Assembly: GCF_000631985.1 (NCBI RefSeq)
Contig: NZ_JFYN01000042.1
Location: forward strand, 186,001 to 250,000
Length of the DNA: 64,000 nt
Source of the DNA: Pseudomonas sp. RIT288
GTDB lineage: Bacteria; Pseudomonadota; Gammaproteobacteria; Pseudomonadales; Pseudomonadaceae
Direction of reading: 5' to 3'
How positions within the stretch are numbered: the first letter of the stretch is position 1; every line of letters starts with the position of its first letter. A program made the position numbers and the translations under genes. Positions 34,969 through 44,627 of this stretch are shown piece after piece. The notes beneath the pieces are model-generated. The model searched no databases. It saw only the letters and a program-made list of their open reading frames with translations, and was not told the DNA's origin.

Positions 34969-35667
34969 ATGGCAGGTTTCGACAAGCGCGTGAGTTCCTA
35001 CGAGGAAGCTCTGGCGGGTCTTGAAGACGGCATGACCGTGATCGCCGGCGGCTTCGGCCTGTGTGGCATCCCGGAAAACCTGATCGCCGAGATCAAGCGC
35101 AAGGGCACCCGCGACCTCACCGTGGTTTCCAACAACTGCGGCGTCGACGGTTTCGGCCTCGGTGTCCTGCTGACCGACCGCCAGATCAGCAAGGTGATTG
35201 CCTCCTACGTCGGCGAAAACAAACTGTTCGAAGAGCAACTGCTCAAGGGCGACATCGAAGTCATCCTGACCCCGCAAGGCACCCTCGCCGAAAAAATGCG
35301 CGCAGGCGGCGCCGGCATCCCGGCCTTCTTCACCGCCACCGGCGTCGGCACCCCGGTCGCCGAAGGCAAGGAAGTGCGCGAATTCAAAGGGCGCAAGTAC
35401 CTGATGGAAGAGTCCATCACCGGCGACTTCGCCATCGTCAAAGGCTGGAAAGCCGACCATTTCGGCAACGTCGTCTACCGTCACACCGCGCAGAACTTCA
35501 ACCCGCTGGCGGCCACCGCCGGCAAGATCACCGTGGTCGAAGTCGAAGAAATCGTCGAGCCCGGCGAGCTGGATCCGTCGCAGATCCACACCCCCGGCAT
35601 CTACGTCGACCGGGTCATTTGCGGCACGTTCGAAAAGCGCATCGAACAGCGCACCATCCGCAAATAA
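34969..35667 (+). CDS. scoA: 3-oxoacid CoA-transferase subunit A
   Basis: A 232-residue alpha subunit of succinyl-CoA:acetoacetate (or acetyl-CoA:acetoacetate) CoA-transferase. Signatures include [19 protein letters not shown], the oxyanion-loop region of family I transferases, and later [18 protein letters not shown]. Together with subunit B it moves CoA onto acetoacetate. The ATG at 34969 follows AAAAGAGGTGCAT. It is first of three genes with short spacers. It could equally be called atoD; donor preference is not readable. Confidence 0.92.
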   Translation: MAGFDKRVSSYEEALAGLEDGMTVIAGGFGLCGIPENLIAEIKRKGTRDLTVVSNNCGVDGFGLGVLLTDRQISKVIASYVGENKLFEEQLLKGDIEVILTPQGTLAEKMRAGGAGIPAFFTATGVGTPVAEGKEVREFKGRKYLMEESITGDFAIVKGWKADHFGNVVYRHTAQNFNPLAATAGKITVVEVEEIVEPGELDPSQIHTPGIYVDRVICGTFEKRIEQRTIRK

Positions 35668-35691
35668 TTCAGGCTGACGGAGAATAAAAAC

Positions 35692-36357
35692 ATGGCACTT
35701 ACCCGCGAACAAATGGCTCAGCGCGTCGCTCGCGAAATGCAGGACGGCTACTACGTGAACCTCGGCATCGGCATTCCGACCCTGGTCGCCAACTACATTC
35801 CCGAAGGCATGGAAGTCATGCTGCAATCGGAAAACGGCCTGCTCGGCATGGGCCCGTTTCCGACTGAAGACACCATCGATGCCGACATGATCAACGCCGG
35901 CAAACAGACCGTCACCGCGCGCATCGGCGCGTCGATCTTCAACTCCGCCGAATCCTTCGCGATGATCCGCGGCGGGCATGTCGACCTGACCGTACTCGGC
36001 GCGTTCGAAGTGGACGTCGAAGGCAACATCGCCTCGTGGATGATTCCCGGCAAACTGGTCAAGGGCATGGGCGGCGCGATGGATCTGGTGGCCGGTGCCG
36101 ACAATATCATCGTGATCATGACCCACGCCTCCAAGGACGGTGAGTCCAAACTGTTGGCCAAGTGCAGCCTGCCGCTGACCGGCGCCGGGTGCATCAAGCG
36201 CGTGCTGACCGACCTCGCCTACCTGGAAATCGAAAATGGCGCTTTTGTCCTCAAGGAACGCGCACCTGGCGTCAGCGTCGAGGAAATCGTCGCCAAAACC
36301 GCTGGTAAACTGATCGTCCCGGATCACGTACCGGAAATGCAGTTCGCTGCCCAGTGA
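35692..36357 (+). CDS. scoB: 3-oxoacid CoA-transferase subunit B
   Basis: A 221-residue beta subunit carrying the catalytic glutamate: [13 protein letters not shown] with E47, which forms the CoA thioester. [15 protein letters not shown] and [17 protein letters not shown] are family blocks. It lies 24 bp after subunit A, with a ribosome-binding site GACGGAGAA, and 11 bp before the thiolase, so the three are one operon for acetoacetate use. Confidence 0.93.
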   Translation: MALTREQMAQRVAREMQDGYYVNLGIGIPTLVANYIPEGMEVMLQSENGLLGMGPFPTEDTIDADMINAGKQTVTARIGASIFNSAESFAMIRGGHVDLTVLGAFEVDVEGNIASWMIPGKLVKGMGGAMDLVAGADNIIVIMTHASKDGESKLLAKCSLPLTGAGCIKRVLTDLAYLEIENGAFVLKERAPGVSVEEIVAKTAGKLIVPDHVPEMQFAAQ

Positions 36358-36368
36358 GGAATTCGAAA

Positions 36369-37550
36369 ATGCAAGACGTCGTAATTGTTGCCGCCACCCG
36401 CACCGCGATCGGCAGTTTCCAGGGTTCGCTGGCCAGCGTGTCCGCGGTGGATCTGGGCGCTGCGGTGATCCGCCAGTTGCTGGAACAGACCGGTCTGGAC
36501 GGTGCGCAGGTCGATGAAGTGATCATGGGCCAGGTGCTGACGGCCGGCGCCGGACAGAACCCGGCGCGTCAGGCGGCGATCAAGGCCGGCCTGCCACATG
36601 CCGTGCCGGCCATGACCCTGAACAAGGTCTGCGGCTCGGGCCTGAAAGCCCTGCACCTGGGCGCGCAGGCGATCCGTTGCGGCGATGCCGAGGTGATCAT
36701 CGCCGGCGGTCAGGAGAACATGAGCCTGTCCAACTACGTGATGCCGGGCGCACGCACCGGTCTGCGCATGGGTCACGCGCAAATCGTCGACACCATGATC
36801 AGCGATGGCCTGTGGGATGCGTTCAACGATTACCACATGGGCATCACTGCCGAGAATCTGGTCGATAAATATGAGATCAGCCGCGAGCAGCAGGACGCCT
36901 TCGCCGCCGCCTCGCAGCGCAAAGCCGCTGCGGCCATTGAAGCCGGACGCTTTGTCGATGAGATCACCCCGATCCTGATCCCGCAGCGCAAAGGTGACCC
37001 GGTCGCGTTCAAGGTTGATGAGCAACCGCGCGGCGATACCACCGCCGAATCGCTGGCGAAACTGCGTCCGGCGTTCAAGAAGGACGGCAGCGTCACCGCC
37101 GGTAATGCTTCGTCGCTGAACGACGGCGCCGCCGCAGTCATCCTGATGAGCGCGGAGAAAGCCAAGGCCCTGGGCCTGCCCGTGCTGGCAAAAATCGCCG
37201 CGTACGCCAACGCCGGTGTTGACCCGGCGATCATGGGCATCGGCCCGGTCTCGGCCACTCGCCGCTGCCTGGACAAGGCTGGCTGGAACATCGGCCAACT
37301 TGACCTGATCGAAGCCAACGAAGCTTTCGCCGCGCAATCGCTGGCAGTGGCCAAGGATCTGCAATGGGATCTGGACAAGGTCAACGTCAACGGCGGCGCC
37401 ATCGCCCTCGGTCACCCGATCGGTGCGTCGGGCTGCCGCGTGCTGGTGACGCTGCTGCACGAAATGATCAAGCGTGATGCGAAGAAAGGCCTGGCAACCC
37501 TGTGCATCGGCGGCGGTCAGGGTGTGGCGCTGGCGCTGGAACGCGGTTAA
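36369..37550 (+). CDS. atoB: Acetyl-CoA acetyltransferase (thiolase II)
   Basis: A 393-residue thiolase that splits acetoacetyl-CoA into two acetyl-CoA. The nucleophile is C88 in [12 protein letters not shown]; the other active-site blocks are [21 protein letters not shown] (His) and [13 protein letters not shown] (second Cys). It completes the ketone-body pathway started by ScoAB. The start at 36369 (MQDVVIV) follows GAGGAATTCGAAA. No hydroxybutyrate dehydrogenase gene follows in this window. Confidence 0.94.
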   Translation: MQDVVIVAATRTAIGSFQGSLASVSAVDLGAAVIRQLLEQTGLDGAQVDEVIMGQVLTAGAGQNPARQAAIKAGLPHAVPAMTLNKVCGSGLKALHLGAQAIRCGDAEVIIAGGQENMSLSNYVMPGARTGLRMGHAQIVDTMISDGLWDAFNDYHMGITAENLVDKYEISREQQDAFAAASQRKAAAAIEAGRFVDEITPILIPQRKGDPVAFKVDEQPRGDTTAESLAKLRPAFKKDGSVTAGNASSLNDGAAAVILMSAEKAKALGLPVLAKIAAYANAGVDPAIMGIGPVSATRRCLDKAGWNIGQLDLIEANEAFAAQSLAVAKDLQWDLDKVNVNGGAIALGHPIGASGCRVLVTLLHEMIKRDAKKGLATLCIGGGQGVALALERG

Positions 37551-37616
37551 CCCAAAGGAGCAATACAGGCGGCGGACGGATCCACGACATCCGCTCGCTG
37601 CCTGGTTTCACCGCTT

Positions 37617-37734
37617 TTGTGGTGAGGGGATTTATCCCGGATGGGATGCGCAGCAGCCCCAGAATTTTTCGCCTCGACACACATCTTTACCAGCGCTTCG
37701 CACTGGATCGGGGATAAATCCCCTCGCCACAGGG
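37617..37734. repeat. REP doublet, type D (GGGATTTATCCC / GGGATAAATCCC)
   Basis: Inverted copies of GTGAGGGGATTTATCCCGG and GGGGATAAATCCCCTCGCCAC about 75 bp apart, between the convergent atoB and mntH genes. The arms differ from types A-C, and the outer CTCGCCAC is shared with type C. Confidence 0.75.
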
Positions 37735-37745
37735 TGCTTTGAAAG

Positions 37746-39065
37746 TCACACCACCATCTGCAGAATCAACCACGCGTTCGCCCCGCTGATCACCGCAAAC
37801 AAGCCCCACGCCAGCACCCGGGTCGGCAGCCGGTTCACAAACGGCCCCATCAATTGCTTGTCGCTGGTCATGCGGATCAGCGGGTACAGCGCAAATGGCA
37901 GTTGCAGACTCAACACCACCTGACTCAACACCAGCAACTTGCCCACCGCGTTATCGCCCATCAGCCATACGCCGATGAACGCCGGGATCAGCGCCAGCCC
38001 ACGGGTGATCAAACGCCGCTGCCAGCAGGGAATCCGCAGGTTCAGATACCCCTCCATGATCACCTGCCCGGCGATGGTCCCGGTGAACGTCGAACTCTGC
38101 CCCGAGGCCAGCAACGCCACGCCGAACAGCACACTGGCCAGCGCGCCGCCGACCAGCGGGTCGAGCAGGTGGTAGGCGTCCTGAATATCGACCACGTCGG
38201 TATGCCCGGACTGGTGAAACGCAGCCGCCGCCAGAATCAGAATCGCCGCGTTGACCAGCAGCGCCAGGGCCAGCGAACCGATGGTGTCGATGCGCGCCAG
38301 GTTCACCGCGTCCTGCTTGCTGGCCAGATCCTTGCCGATCATCCGCGTCTGTACGATCGAAGTGTGCAGGTAGAGGTTATGCGGCATTACCGTGGCGCCG
38401 AGGATGCCGATTGCCAGGTACAACGGCGCGGCATCGCTGATCGCCGAGAGCGACGGTTTGAACCCGGCGAACACGTCTGGCCAGTACGGTTTGATCAGCA
38501 CCAGTTCGACGAAGAAACACACGCCGATGGTCGCCACCAGCACCAGCATGATCGCCTCCAGCCGACGGAAGCCACGGTTCTGCAGCGCCAGCACCAGCAG
38601 CGTGTCGAAGGCGGTCAGGGCAATGCCGAAGGTCAGCGAACACCCAAGCAACAAATGAAACGCCAGCGCGCAACCAAGTACTTCAGCCAGATCGGTGGCG
38701 ATGATCGAGATTTCCGCCAGCACCCATTGCAGGCGCGCGGTTGGGGTGCTGTAGCGCTCGCGGGACAATTGCGCCAGATCGCGGCCGGTAGCGATGCCCA
38801 GCCGCGAGCACAGGCATTGCACGACCATCCCCGCCAGACTTGCGAGCAACACCACAAACAGCAGGCTGTAACCAAAACGCGAACCGGCCTCGATCGCGGT
38901 CGCCCAGTTGCCCGGGTCCATGTAGCCGATCGACACCAGCAAGCCTGGACCGGCAAAACGCAGCACGCGTTTGAAGAACGAAGCGTTCGGATCCACCGCG
39001 ACACTGCCGGCCACTTCCGGCGGGCAGAACGGCGCGGTGGCGATTTTGGGTAAGCTGAATTTCAC
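37746..39065 (-). CDS. mntH: NRAMP-family Mn2+/Fe2+ transporter
   Basis: A 439-residue proton-coupled divalent metal importer with about eleven transmembrane segments. The metal-binding motif GYMDPGNWAT (TM1) and MPHNLYLHTS (TM6) are both intact. The GTG start at 39065 is preferred because it begins KFSLPKIATAPFCPPEVAG, the usual Pseudomonas N-terminus; the frame is open further upstream with no ribosome-binding site. It is a single gene; I see no clear Fur or MntR box. Confidence 0.9.
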   Translation of the reverse strand: MKFSLPKIATAPFCPPEVAGSVAVDPNASFFKRVLRFAGPGLLVSIGYMDPGNWATAIEAGSRFGYSLLFVVLLASLAGMVVQCLCSRLGIATGRDLAQLSRERYSTPTARLQWVLAEISIIATDLAEVLGCALAFHLLLGCSLTFGIALTAFDTLLVLALQNRGFRRLEAIMLVLVATIGVCFFVELVLIKPYWPDVFAGFKPSLSAISDAAPLYLAIGILGATVMPHNLYLHTSIVQTRMIGKDLASKQDAVNLARIDTIGSLALALLVNAAILILAAAAFHQSGHTDVVDIQDAYHLLDPLVGGALASVLFGVALLASGQSSTFTGTIAGQVIMEGYLNLRIPCWQRRLITRGLALIPAFIGVWLMGDNAVGKLLVLSQVVLSLQLPFALYPLIRMTSDKQLMGPFVNRLPTRVLAWGLFAVISGANAWLILQMVV

Positions 39066-39130
39066 GCACACATCCAGAAACAAGTCGGAAAGACGCAGCT
39101 TAGACGTTTCAGCTTCAGGCTTGAAGAGCA

Positions 39131-39206
39131 AAAGATCGCAGCCTTCGGCAGCTCCTGCATTGGAATGCGTAGCGTGTAGGAGCTGCCGCAGGCTGCGATC
39201 TTTTGA
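39131..39206. repeat. REP pair, type A, outward arrangement
   Basis: GATCGCAGCCTTCGGCAGCT is followed after about 20 bp by GTAGGAGCTGCCGCAGGCTG; tails point outward, as at 24343-24425. Confidence 0.85.
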
Positions 39207-39208
39207 GC

Positions 39209-39745
39209 TTAACGACTCACACCCAGTAACTGCTGACGCAGTTCGGGGTTACGGGTACGCGGATCCAGCCAGATATCGAAAAACGCCCGGGCAAACTGCG
39301 GATCATCAATTTCATGCTGCAACTGCTGACCGACAAAAAACCGCGCCCCCTGCCCCGGCAGATACACGCCCGTAATCCGCGTGCCGGCCTGCACATCGAC
39401 GAACGATTGCTGCATTTGTTCTTGCCACCTGGCCAGTTGCGCGGGACTGACGCCCGAGCCTGCCAGCCGTTTGATTTCATCGACACTGGCCTGCACCAGA
39501 TCATCGCGGGAGATCTTGCGCCGATAGATCAGCTCCAGGGCAAAGGGCTGTTCGGTGGACAACGGACGTGCCGCGCTCCACAACCGGGCGTTGTAGACGT
39601 CGAAGCCGAACACACTGAAATCGCCGGTGCCGATGATTCGCGCGCCGGGCACGGCGTCCTGCCAATTGGCCCAGGTCGGCGTCAGCAACAGCGCCCACAA
39701 GCCGATGCCACAGCACCCACGCAGCAATTTCGATGGTTTGCTCAT
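39209..39745 (-). CDS. Exported chalcone-isomerase-like protein
   Basis: A 178-residue protein with a Sec signal (residues 1-26, ending TPTWA) and a chalcone-isomerase-like domain: GARIIGTGDFSVFGFDVYNARLW, FALELIYRRKISRDDLVQASVDEIKRL and FFDIWLDPRTRNPELRQQLLG. The bacterial family (Chalcone_3) is of unknown function and lacks evidence of flavonoid activity. It ends next to a type A REP and stands alone. Confidence 0.83.
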   Translation of the reverse strand: MSKPSKLLRGCCGIGLWALLLTPTWANWQDAVPGARIIGTGDFSVFGFDVYNARLWSAARPLSTEQPFALELIYRRKISRDDLVQASVDEIKRLAGSGVSPAQLARWQEQMQQSFVDVQAGTRITGVYLPGQGARFFVGQQLQHEIDDPQFARAFFDIWLDPRTRNPELRQQLLGVSR

Positions 39746-39876
39746 CGCGGCAGCAACTCCGGTAAACCCTGATCTTCAGAGCATAGCGGATATCACTCGC
39801 ACACTTTGTATACAAAAATTGTCGATCAAGGCAACAATCGGTTACCTTGGCCATTCCATCCCCGGAGGCCTTCCGC

Positions 39877-40671
39877 GTGCTGATCCTCAAACTGCTGCTG
39901 ATTCCCGGTTTTCTGCTGCTGATTTCCCTCGCCGGCAAGCGCTGGGGGCCGAGCGTGGCCGGTTGGCTGTCGGGGCTGCCAGTGGTGGTCGGGCCGATTC
40001 TGTTTTTCCTCGCCATCGAACAGGGGCCGCAGTTTGCTGCGCAATCGGCGGTTGCAGCGCTGTCGGCGATGGTCGCCATGATCGCCTTCTGCATTACCTA
40101 CGCGCAGGTGGCGCAGCGAGCGAACTGGCCGCTGGCGCTGACGATCTCCCTGACGGTGTGGGCGATGCTGGCGCTGGTGTTGTCGCTGGTTCCGTCGTCA
40201 CTGACCTTCTCGGTCGCGGCGGCCGCCGCTGCCCTGCTCGCCGCGCCGTACCTGTTCCCCGACGTGCAACCGGTGCTGAACGGCACGGCACCGAAGTCGG
40301 AAAAACTGCTCTGGCGGATGGTTGCCGGAGCAGCGCTGACGCTGTTGGTGACGATGCTCGCGAGTACCGTGGGCGAGCGCTGGAGTGGCTTGCTCGCGGT
40401 GTTCCCGGTGCTCGGCGGTGTGATGGCAGTATTTTCCCAGCAGACCCTCGGCCCGGCGTTTACCGCGGCATTGCTGCGGGCGACGGCAACTGGCATGTAC
40501 TCGTTTTCGGCGTTTTGCCTGGTGTCGGCGCTGACCCTGCCAACCCTGGGCCTCAGCGGATTCATCGCTGGTGTCGCGGTGTCGGTGGCCATGCTCGGGG
40601 TCACCCGTAAATTGCTGGCCCGACCGGTCCCGGCAAAGGCCGACCTTCCCAAGGCTGACGCAAACACCTGA
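39877..40671 (+). CDS. Integral membrane protein, about eight to nine spans
   Basis: A 264-residue protein made of regularly spaced hydrophobic segments; conserved-looking loops are GPSVAGWLSGLPVVVGPILF and GERWSGLLAVFPVLGGVMAVF, which resemble each other and suggest two inverted or repeated halves. I do not recognise a named family or substrate. GTG 39877 is chosen as start because CCCGGAGG lies 8 bases upstream; a TTG at 39847 is in frame but before that site. A helix-only transporter or permease-like role is inferred from topology. Confidence 0.75.
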   Translation: MLILKLLLIPGFLLLISLAGKRWGPSVAGWLSGLPVVVGPILFFLAIEQGPQFAAQSAVAALSAMVAMIAFCITYAQVAQRANWPLALTISLTVWAMLALVLSLVPSSLTFSVAAAAAALLAAPYLFPDVQPVLNGTAPKSEKLLWRMVAGAALTLLVTMLASTVGERWSGLLAVFPVLGGVMAVFSQQTLGPAFTAALLRATATGMYSFSAFCLVSALTLPTLGLSGFIAGVAVSVAMLGVTRKLLARPVPAKADLPKADANT

Positions 40672-40746
40672 CATACCGCGCTGGAATGCCAGGCATGCTC
40701 CGTGGGATCATCGCCGCCCTGGCGCGACCATCCCTCGGAGATTCAC

Positions 40747-41313
40747 ATGTCATTGCTCAGCAAGAAAGCCGTCGTCCTGTTGCTGGCGGCGGTCGCCGGT
40801 CTCGGCGCCCTCAACGCCCAGGCAGCCAAGCCCAAGGAAAAGGCCTCGACCAACAACGTGTCGATGCTCGACGGCAAGTTCACCTTCGTCCTGCCCAAGG
40901 GGTTCACCGCCGACCCGCTGCCGGCCGGACCAACCGGTGCCAAGGGCACGATGTACACCAATCAGGCGACCAGGACCGTGGTCATCGCCGCGGAAAACCA
41001 GATCGCTGGAGGCACCAGCGTCAAGGACAACGACAACGAATTTCTCGATGGCAGCCTGGCGAGTTTCATCGATGACCAGCGCAAGGCCCTGCCGGACTTC
41101 AACAAGCTCAGCGAAAAAAGCCTGACCCAGAAAAGCAGCGGCCTCGGTGTGCGTCAGGTCGACAGCACCGCCACCCAGGGCGGCGGCCAGACCCTCAATA
41201 CCACCCTGCTCGCCGCGTCCGGCAAGCGCATGGCGCTGGTCCAGGTGATTTCCCGGGCCAGCGACAAGAGCGGTCACGATGCGCTGGTGAAAACCATCCT
41301 CAAGGACAAGTGA
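40747..41313 (+). CDS. Exported protein of unknown function (DcrB-like appearance)
   Basis: A 188-residue protein with a Sec signal (residues 1-27, ending LNAQAA) and a single alpha/beta domain: LDGKFTFVLPKGFTADPLP, GTMYTNQATRTVVIAA, DDQRKALPDFNKLSEKSL and MALVQVISRASDKSGHDALVKTIL. The layout resembles DcrB/PsbP-like periplasmic proteins, but I make no firm assignment. ATG 40747 follows TCGGAGATTCAC. It lies 75 bp after the membrane protein gene and could be in the same transcript. Confidence 0.7.
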   Translation: MSLLSKKAVVLLLAAVAGLGALNAQAAKPKEKASTNNVSMLDGKFTFVLPKGFTADPLPAGPTGAKGTMYTNQATRTVVIAAENQIAGGTSVKDNDNEFLDGSLASFIDDQRKALPDFNKLSEKSLTQKSSGLGVRQVDSTATQGGGQTLNTTLLAASGKRMALVQVISRASDKSGHDALVKTILKDK

Positions 41314-41316
41314 TCC

Positions 41317-42033
41317 TTACGGATTGAGTTGCTGCAGCCAAGCGTTCAAGTCCCGCAGTTCGGCCGCACTGATGCTGTGGCCGACGCCGGGATAGGCGTG
41401 AAACTCGGGGCTGTAGGCGAGTTTCTGCAGCAGCGCATTGGCTTCGGTGCCGTCGCGGTACGGCACCCGATCATCGGCGGTACCGTGGCCAATGAAGATC
41501 TTCAGCGGCAACGGTTGCTGCCCGGCCTTGAGTTCGGCCTTCAACACCGGCAGCAGGCGTCCGCTCAACGCCGCGATCCCACCGACCGCCACCGGCGGAC
41601 GCAGGCCCACTTCATAGGTCATCATCGCGCCCTGGCTGAAGCCGATCAGGTACACCTTGTCCGGGCTGGCGTGATATTTCTTCGCTGCCTGCGCGACAAA
41701 CTCCCGCAACTTCCGGCCGCTGGCGTGCAGATCATCGGTCTCACCGTTGTAGGCCCCTTCGCCTTTCTTGCGAAACCACTGGAAACGCCCTTCGCCCAAC
41801 GCCAGCGGCGCCTGCACCGAGAGGTAGTTGTACTGCGCCGGCAGCTGAAATTTCATACCGATCAGATCGGCTTCGTTACTGCCATAGCCGTGCAGAAAGA
41901 TCACCAGTGGCCGGGTGTTCGCGTCCGGGTGAACCTGTTCGATGTATTTCAGTGGCAAGTCGCTTTGCAGCGTGGTTTGCGCGTGGACGGCGCTGGACGC
42001 CAGGAGGATTAACAGGGCAAACGCCTTCAACAT
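41317..42033 (-). CDS. Exported carboxylesterase/phospholipase-type alpha/beta hydrolase
   Basis: A 238-residue serine hydrolase with a Sec signal (residues 1-19, ending SAVHA). The nucleophile elbow is GFSQGAMM, the oxyanion region LVIFLHGYGSNEADLIG, the acid GHGTADDRVPY and the histidine GVGHSIS. These are the marks of the YpfH/Est-type phospholipase/carboxylesterase family (Abhydrolase_2). The start at 42033 follows GAAGGAAGGC. It converges with the preceding gene, 3 bp between stops. Confidence 0.87.
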   Translation of the reverse strand: MLKAFALLILLASSAVHAQTTLQSDLPLKYIEQVHPDANTRPLVIFLHGYGSNEADLIGMKFQLPAQYNYLSVQAPLALGEGRFQWFRKKGEGAYNGETDDLHASGRKLREFVAQAAKKYHASPDKVYLIGFSQGAMMTYEVGLRPPVAVGGIAALSGRLLPVLKAELKAGQQPLPLKIFIGHGTADDRVPYRDGTEANALLQKLAYSPEFHAYPGVGHSISAAELRDLNAWLQQLNP

Positions 42034-42108
42034 AAAGCCTTCCTTCACAGAGTGTCGGGTTCGTCGATGAGCCTAACACTGTCTGAAGATTGTGGTGCTG
42101 GCGAGACC

Positions 42109-42182
42109 GCTATCGCGAGCAGGCTCACTCCTACAGGGGCACCGCATTCCAAATGCAGGAGTGAGCCTGCTCGCGATGAGGC
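42109..42182. repeat. REP doublet, type B
   Basis: Inverted copies of TATCGCGAGCAGGCTCACTC and GAGTGAGCCTGCTCGCGATG. Confidence 0.8.
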
Positions 42183-42204
42183 CGGAAGACTCAAAGGAAA
42201 TCTG

Positions 42205-43317
42205 TCAGTCGTTGATCAGCTTGCCCACCCGAATCGGCTCATGCCCCGCCACCTTGGCCTGCCAGATCCCCGGCTGGGTGTAACGCCCACGATCAATCGC
42301 AAACAGCACGCCGCTGGTGCCGGTGTGCACGGTAGTCAGCCGGTCATTCAACGGATCCACCACCTCGAACAGCGCATCGCCCTGCTCGACCCACTCCCCG
42401 GCATTGCGCAGGAAACTGACCACGCCATGGTGCGGCGCGAACAGATATTCGGTGCCTTCGAACGGCATGCCTTCGCAGCATTCCTGCGGTGCCGCCGGCC
42501 ATTCGCCGCTGATGAAACCCTGTTCGGCGAGAAAGCCGAGAATCGCTTCGCAATTGGCCTGCGCCTGATCGACCCGGGTGTCGCCCATGCTGCCCAGTTC
42601 CAGGGTGGTGGCGAGGTTGGCCGGGGGGATCGCCGCGTTTGGAAACGCTCGCGCCAGACGCAGCCACGGCGATGAGCACGATTCATCGAACGAACTGCCA
42701 CCGGAGTCCTCGCACAACAGCGCAACGCCAGCCTTCAGTCGCGCCGCCAGCGATTGCCAGCGCGGCCAGTGTTGCGGCAGTGCGTAGAGGTGAATCGCCG
42801 CGTCGAAATCGCAATGCAGGTCGAGGGTGATGTCGGCGTCGCAGGCATGGCGCAGCAGCAAGCGGTGCAGTGCTTCCAGTTGCGAGGCCGGGGCTGGCAA
42901 CTCATCGAGCGCCTCGCCCATGGTCTGGCGGATCAAGGCGATGTTGGCCTCGGCGTCGCTGCCCAGTTGCGAGCCGATGCGCGCCGCCACCGGCGCACTG
43001 AGTTCAACAAACGAGCGGTTGAAATTCTTGCCGCTGCCCAGCTCGAAGCGGCCCATGTGACTGCCTTGCAGATGTTGGTCGAGGCCAATCGGGTTGGCCA
43101 CCGGCACCAGCTCGATCACGCCTTGCAGACGGCCCTGCTGTTCCAGCGCGTTGAGACGTTGCTTGAGTTCCCACGCGGTGCGCATGCCCGGCAGTTCATC
43201 GGCGTGCAGACTGGCCTGGATATAGACTTTGCGGCTGCCGGTGCCGTAACGAAACACGCTGAGGGAACGTTCGCTGCCCAAGTGGCTCCAGGGCAGGACA
43301 TGGTCGATGCGTTGCAT
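42205..43317 (-). CDS. Succinylglutamate desuccinylase/aspartoacylase-family (M14-like) protein
   Basis: A 370-residue zinc hydrolase. Ligands can be traced in VYIQASLHADELPGM (H and E) and ADITLDLHCDFD (H); the core resembles AstE/aspartoacylase. The C-terminal 100 residues (APHHGVVSFLRNAGEWVEQGDALFEVVDP) form the beta-barrel-like lid common to the larger AspA-like members. Members cleave N-acyl amino acids, but the acyl group here is unknown. ATG 43317 follows CAGGAG. A paired AruF/AruG-type N-succinyltransferase is found at 53 kb, but the genes are not adjacent. Confidence 0.82.
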   Translation of the reverse strand: MQRIDHVLPWSHLGSERSLSVFRYGTGSRKVYIQASLHADELPGMRTAWELKQRLNALEQQGRLQGVIELVPVANPIGLDQHLQGSHMGRFELGSGKNFNRSFVELSAPVAARIGSQLGSDAEANIALIRQTMGEALDELPAPASQLEALHRLLLRHACDADITLDLHCDFDAAIHLYALPQHWPRWQSLAARLKAGVALLCEDSGGSSFDESCSSPWLRLARAFPNAAIPPANLATTLELGSMGDTRVDQAQANCEAILGFLAEQGFISGEWPAAPQECCEGMPFEGTEYLFAPHHGVVSFLRNAGEWVEQGDALFEVVDPLNDRLTTVHTGTSGVLFAIDRGRYTQPGIWQAKVAGHEPIRVGKLIND

Positions 43318-43352
43318 GAGAAAACTCCTGAATGGCTGGATCACGCAGATCC

Positions 43353-43446
43353 CCTGTAGGGGTGAGCCTGCTCGCGATAGCGGTGTATCAGGCACTAAAG
43401 CGGCTGAATGTTAAACCGCTATCGCGAGCAGGCTCACTCCTGCAGG
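43353..43446. repeat. REP doublet, type B
   Basis: Inverted copies of GGTGAGCCTGCTCGCGATAG and TATCGCGAGCAGGCTCACTC about 50 bp apart. Confidence 0.8.
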
Positions 43447-43469
43447 GCTCTCCTATGAGTCAGAGCACA

Positions 43470-43506
43470 AAAAAAGTGGCCACCGTCTGCACGGGGCCAC
43501 TTTTTT
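43470..43506. terminator. Bidirectional intrinsic terminator
   Basis: Arms AAAAAAGTGGCC (43470-43481) and GGCCACTTTTTT (43495-43506) form a perfect 12-bp stem with A and T tracts on either side. It directly follows the stop of the binding-protein gene on the minus strand. Confidence 0.88.
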
Positions 43507-43516
43507 CTACAGCGTA

Positions 43517-44296
43517 TTAATGACCATACACATCAAAGTCGAAGTACTTGTCCTGGACTTTCTTGTACTCGCCATTGGCGCGGATTTCGGTGATGGCCTT
43601 GTTGAATTTCTCGGCCAGCTCGGTATCGCCTTTGCGCACGGCAATCCCGGCACCGCCGCCGAAGTACTTGGCGTCTTCATAGGTCGGGCCGACGAATTCG
43701 AAGCCTTTGCCGGCATCGGTCTTCAGGAAACCGTCGCTGAGGTTGACCGAGTCGGCGAGCATCGCGTCGAGACGACCGGACTTCATGTCGAGGTTGGCTT
43801 CCTGCTGCGAGCCGTAGCGCACTACTTCAAACCCGGCGTCCTTGGCCATGTCGGTGGCGTAGCGGTCGTGGGTACTGGCGCGCAGCACGCCGACTTTCTT
43901 GCCCTTGAGCTCGGTCAGCGGGTCTTTGACACCGGAGCCTTCCTTCATCACGAAGCGCGCCGGGGTGTGGTAGTACTTGATGGTGAAATCGACGTTTTTC
44001 TTGCGGTCGTCGGTGATGGTCATCGAGGACAGGATCGCGTCGATCTTCTTCACTTTGAGTGCCGGGATCAGGCCGTCGAATTCCTGCTCGACCCACACGC
44101 ATTTGACGTCCATCTGTTTGCACAGGGCATCGCCGATATCGACGTCGAACCCGGTGAGTTTGCCATCAGCGGTTTTCATCGAGAATGGCGGGTAAGCGGC
44201 TTCGATCCCCAGACGAATCGGTTTGGCGTCTTCGGCCACAGCGGTCAGGGACAACATCGACAGTGCCAGGGCACCGAACATCACTAGCTTCTTCAT
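43517..44296 (-). CDS. Amino-acid ABC transporter substrate-binding protein
   Basis: A 259-residue periplasmic protein of SBP family 3. The signal peptide (residues 1-21) ends [28 protein letters not shown] is the domain 1 signature, followed by [20 protein letters not shown] and a late [12 protein letters not shown]. The set resembles lysine/arginine/ornithine-binding proteins (ArgT/AotJ-like). No permease or ATPase gene is adjacent; a terminator lies right behind, so it is an orphan binding protein that must pair with a permease elsewhere. Confidence 0.88.
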   Translation of the reverse strand: MKKLVMFGALALSMLSLTAVAEDAKPIRLGIEAAYPPFSMKTADGKLTGFDVDIGDALCKQMDVKCVWVEQEFDGLIPALKVKKIDAILSSMTITDDRKKNVDFTIKYYHTPARFVMKEGSGVKDPLTELKGKKVGVLRASTHDRYATDMAKDAGFEVVRYGSQQEANLDMKSGRLDAMLADSVNLSDGFLKTDAGKGFEFVGPTYEDAKYFGGGAGIAVRKGDTELAEKFNKAITEIRANGEYKKVQDKYFDFDVYGH

Positions 44297-44533
44297 TTAT
44301 TACTCCTGTGTGCGGAGGCTTTTATTGGCAGCTTTCGATTGGCGTTCGGTCATGGCCATTGAGCAGCAAAAACCGAAGTGGACGGCAGTCTATGGCGGCG
44401 CGCACAGGGCAAATTGTGTTTAGGCGACAAATACTTACAGAAAATCGGCGCACGCATTGACCGGAATCAACGGTGCGCCGACATGGTGCAAAGGCTGTAG
44501 GACAAATCCTCGAAAATGACCAAAATCACCCGT

Positions 44534-44619
44534 GTAGGAGCTGCCGCAGGCTGCGATCTTTTGCTCTTTAAAAGTCAAAAGATCGTCCGAACGCGGCCCG
44601 AGCCTGCGGCAGCTCCTAC
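44534..44619. repeat. REP doublet, type A, with a broken right arm
   Basis: The left copy is intact (GTAGGAGCTGCCGCAGGCTG), but the right copy has an insertion: AAGATCG is separated from AGCCTGCGGCAGCTCCTAC by TCCGAACGCGGCCCG. This is the only disrupted type A copy I noticed. Confidence 0.8.
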
Positions 44620-44627
44620 AAAAACTT

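Noticed and set aside
37854-39053. A 399-codon plus-strand frame opposite mntH
   Set aside because: Gln/His/Arg-rich shadow of a membrane-protein gene.
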